A DNA stretch of 35,254 nucleotides from Gemmatimonas sp. (GTDB taxonomy: Bacteria > Gemmatimonadota > Gemmatimonadetes > Gemmatimonadales > Gemmatimonadaceae), in contig JAABRT010000033.1 in assembly GCA_011390805.1 (NCBI GenBank), forward strand, positions 1 through 35,254. Direction: 5' to 3'. Numbering within the stretch: position 1 is the stretch's first letter; every line of letters starts with the position of its first letter. The position numbers and the translations under genes are program-made. Of this stretch, positions 33,435 through 35,254 are shown piece after piece. Below the pieces are notes generated by a model that worked only from the letters and a program-made list of their open reading frames with translations, did no database searches and was not told where the DNA came from.

Positions 33435-34367
33435 ATGACCCACGAACCTCAGGCAGACGGGGCGCAGCGCCACCTCACGCCACTGAGCACGCCCGCGATC
33501 TCGCGTGTCGGCGCCGTTGGGTTTCCCCTGTCCGACGAACAGACCGAAGCGCTTGTGCGGTCAGCACTCGATGAAGATGCGGCGTTTCATGATGTGTCAA
33601 CGCTGGCCACAGTCGTGAGTGACCGACATGTGCGCGCTTCGCTGGTGGCTCGGCGAACCGGTGTGATTGCCGGTGTTCCGCTGGCCTGTGAAGCGTTCCG
33701 GCTGCTCGACAAGGGAGTCTCTGCACGGGTTGAGCATGTGGACGGCACCATGGTGGAGGCGGGCTCGGTGATCATCCGGCTCAACGGTCACGCACGGGCG
33801 CTGCTTTCGGCAGAACGGGTGGCACTCAACTTCATGCAACGTTTGAGTGGCATCGCATCATTGACCGCGCGCTTCGTGGCGGCAGTCAAGGGTACACGCG
33901 CGAAGATTCTCGACACGCGAAAAACCACACCGGGCTGGCGACGATTGGAGAAGTACGCGGTGCTGGCCGGCGGCGGTGTCAATCACCGATTCGATCTGCG
34001 GAGTGGCGTGCTCATCAAGGACAATCACCTTGCCGCGATCGGTGGCGATGTGGCCTTGGCGGTGCAGCGCGCGCGTGGCATTGCTGCTGCCGGCACCATG
34101 ATTCAGATCGAATGCGATACGTTGGTACAGGTGCAAGCCGCAATCAATGCCAATGCCGATTCGGTGCTGCTTGACAACATGTCACTGAGCGAGCTTCGTC
34201 AGGCGGTCACCATGTGTGAAGGGCGTGTCATCACCGAAGCATCGGGCGGTGTCACGCTCACAACCGTGCGGGACATTGCGGAGTGCGGTGTAGATCGCAT
34301 CTCGATTGGTGCGTTGACCCATAGTGCGCCGGCGCTGGATCTGGCGCTCGACTTCGACGGACTCTGA
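33435..34367 (+). CDS. nadC: Nicotinate-nucleotide pyrophosphorylase (carboxylating) NadC
   Basis: NadC joins quinolinate and PRPP to form nicotinate mononucleotide with loss of CO2, the third step of de novo NAD synthesis. The 310-residue protein includes a roughly 30-residue N-terminal extension before the conserved fold. Key blocks: ARRTGVIAGV, AERVALNFMQRLSGIA, ILDTRKTTPGWRRLEKYAV, GGGVNHRFDL, LIKDNHL, IECDTLVQ and the late EASGGVT. The basic residues that bind quinolinate (in TRKT, R-x-x-EK and NHR) are intact. A clear Shine-Dalgarno supports ATG 33435. The next gene starts 20 bp later on the same strand. Confidence 0.97.
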   Translation: MTHEPQADGAQRHLTPLSTPAISRVGAVGFPLSDEQTEALVRSALDEDAAFHDVSTLATVVSDRHVRASLVARRTGVIAGVPLACEAFRLLDKGVSARVEHVDGTMVEAGSVIIRLNGHARALLSAERVALNFMQRLSGIASLTARFVAAVKGTRAKILDTRKTTPGWRRLEKYAVLAGGGVNHRFDLRSGVLIKDNHLAAIGGDVALAVQRARGIAAAGTMIQIECDTLVQVQAAINANADSVLLDNMSLSELRQAVTMCEGRVITEASGGVTLTTVRDIAECGVDRISIGALTHSAPALDLALDFDGL

Positions 34368-34387
34368 TCGACAACCGGTAGACAGTC

Positions 34388-35254
34388 ATGCCTGTTCGTG
34401 TCCCGCTCATTACCGACCCTGCGGCCCGTGTACTGCTTGACGGCATCGTAGACTACGCAGGACTTTTTCCGCCCGCCGCGCTCAACATGCAGGAAGCCGT
34501 GCGACATTACGCACGCTATCGGGGCGGCGAAGCCGGTTGGATGCTCGGCCGTCTGGTCTGTCCCGTGTTGGCGCTCGATGATTTTGCGCGCGAAGCTGAG
34601 CCGTTGCTGCCACGCGATCCCGGCGCGATTCCCTGGCGTTTGGCGGCGATCGGGACCGGCGATCACACCGCCGATGCGCAAGCGATTGCCGCCATGAATC
34701 AGAATCACCGGTGGAGCTGGGAGGAGTGCAGCGCGGTTGTCGATACCATCGAAGCGCGCGCCGCTTCCGCCGATGACATCCAGGCTATCCATGAGGCGTT
34801 TCCGTCTGACGCGCAGGTGTATGTGGAAGTGCCGCTCACCGGTGATGTCCTCCCCTTTGTTCAGGAGTTGGCCCGCACAGGACGTCGCGCAAAAATGCGC
34901 ACCGGCGGTGTGACGGCCGAGGCGTTTCCGTCGGCCTCGTCGGTGCTGTCGTTCATTGAGTGCTGCGTTCAGCACCACGTACCGTTCAAGGCCACGGCTG
35001 GTCTGCATCATCCGCTTACCGGATCTCACGCGCTCACGTACGAAGAGAACACGGCGCACACCACGATGTTCGGCTTTCTCAACCTGTTCCTGGTGGCGGC
35101 CCTCACGGTCAAAGCGCACGATCGCCCGTGGCGGGAGCGCGCCTTGCTTGAGGGAGATGCGTCGCAGCTCACCTTCGCCAATGACGCAATTACGTGGCAA
35201 GGGTTTGCCTTTGACCGCACCGAGCTTGCGCAGCTGCGGGAGAGCGTGGCGATC
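34388..35254 (+). CDS. Uncharacterised conserved protein after nadC (3' end outside window)
   Basis: The frame is open from ATG 34388 to the last base (289 codons) without a stop, so the gene continues beyond the window. The visible part has LLDGIVDYAGLFPPAAL near the N-terminus, VYVEVPL around residue 145, KMRTGGVTAEAFPS around 175 and VPFKATAGLHHPLTG near 200, then FGFLNLFLVAAL. The order of a strand-ending Glu, a Lys-x-Arg-Thr-Gly-Gly and a Phe-Lys-Ala-Thr-Ala-Gly-Leu-His-His suggests a TIM-barrel-like enzyme with conserved Lys and His in the pocket. I recall similar motifs in unannotated bacterial proteins but no assigned function. It begins 20 bp after nadC and is probably co-transcribed with nadBAC. 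No membrane segment or signal peptide is visible. Confidence 0.8.
   Translation, partial: MPVRVPLITDPAARVLLDGIVDYAGLFPPAALNMQEAVRHYARYRGGEAGWMLGRLVCPVLALDDFAREAEPLLPRDPGAIPWRLAAIGTGDHTADAQAIAAMNQNHRWSWEECSAVVDTIEARAASADDIQAIHEAFPSDAQVYVEVPLTGDVLPFVQELARTGRRAKMRTGGVTAEAFPSASSVLSFIECCVQHHVPFKATAGLHHPLTGSHALTYEENTAHTTMFGFLNLFLVAALTVKAHDRPWRERALLEGDASQLTFANDAITWQGFAFDRTELAQLRESVAI

Noticed and set aside
32404..34367. NAD-related riboswitch before nadA or nadC
   Set aside because: The gaps are only about 20 bp and hold no room for a structured leader.
1..35254. tRNA, rRNA or mobile-element sequences
   Set aside because: I saw no cloverleaf-like segment, transposase, integrase, terminal inverted repeats or phage gene. 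A covariance-model search was not possible here.

Overview
The window is GC-rich, densely coded chromosomal DNA from a Gram-negative-type bacterium. Tat export, signal peptides, a probable outer-membrane barrel and several periplasmic enzymes all point to a cell with a periplasm. Gene content and codon style (aerobic heterotroph, many sensor proteins, PIG-L/M20 secreted hydrolases, nadBAC, msrPQ) would fit Gemmatimonadota. That placement is inference from style, not from a marker gene. No tRNA, rRNA, IS element, integrase, phage gene or CRISPR array was seen. It reads as core or near-core chromosome rather than an island.

Layout. (1) 1-2687, plus strand: the 3' end of one hybrid histidine kinase followed by a complete paralogue, both ending in closely similar receiver domains. 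(2) 2750-6540, minus strand: a probable five-gene run, sufE, CDGSH iron-sulfur protein, plsC-like acyltransferase, atypical NAD-binding epimerase-like protein, DapA-family lyase. (3) 6591-8272, plus: msrP and msrQ, the periplasmic methionine-sulfoxide reductase pair, separated by a four-copy 11-bp tandem repeat. (4) 8384-12626, plus: a large membrane GGDEF-EAL protein and an RlmL-type rRNA methyltransferase whose N-terminal coding sequence is a 12-bp tandem repeat. (5) 12666-16905: a small barrel-like secreted protein (minus), a secreted M20 peptidase (plus), a heptad-repeat intergenic patch, a small DUF2256 zinc-ribbon gene (minus) and a soluble GAF histidine kinase (plus). (6) 17051-23358, plus: sucA overlapped by a three-part secreted PIG-L deacetylase, then an orphan ANTAR regulator. 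(7) 23385-30800, minus: a TPR exported protein, then a BMP-type nucleoside ABC transporter (binding protein, double ATPase, two permeases) and an MFS exporter, the last five genes all joined by 4-bp ATGA overlaps. (8) 30870-35254, plus: nadB, nadA, nadC (de novo quinolinate to NAD) followed closely by an uncharacterised conserved protein cut by the window end.

How the genes work together. nadB-nadA-nadC carry aspartate to nicotinate mononucleotide. NadA needs a 4Fe-4S cluster, and sufE in block 2 supports cluster assembly. msrP/msrQ repair oxidised periplasmic proteins. The BMP-ABC block imports nucleosides or related compounds. The sensor kinases, GGDEF-EAL protein and ANTAR protein are separate signalling units with no obvious local partner.

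No wholly new multi-gene system is evident. The observations most worth following are the 11-bp repeat array between msrP and msrQ, the lipobox on the Tat-exported MsrP, a perfect 12-bp stem with a U-rich tail inside the signal-peptide codons of the gene overlapping sucA, the uncharacterised gene after nadC, and the epimerase-like protein lacking the catalytic lysine beside a DapA-family lyase. Apart from 15041-15486, which contains the DUF2256 gene and the heptad repeats, no gene-free stretch exceeds about 150 bases.
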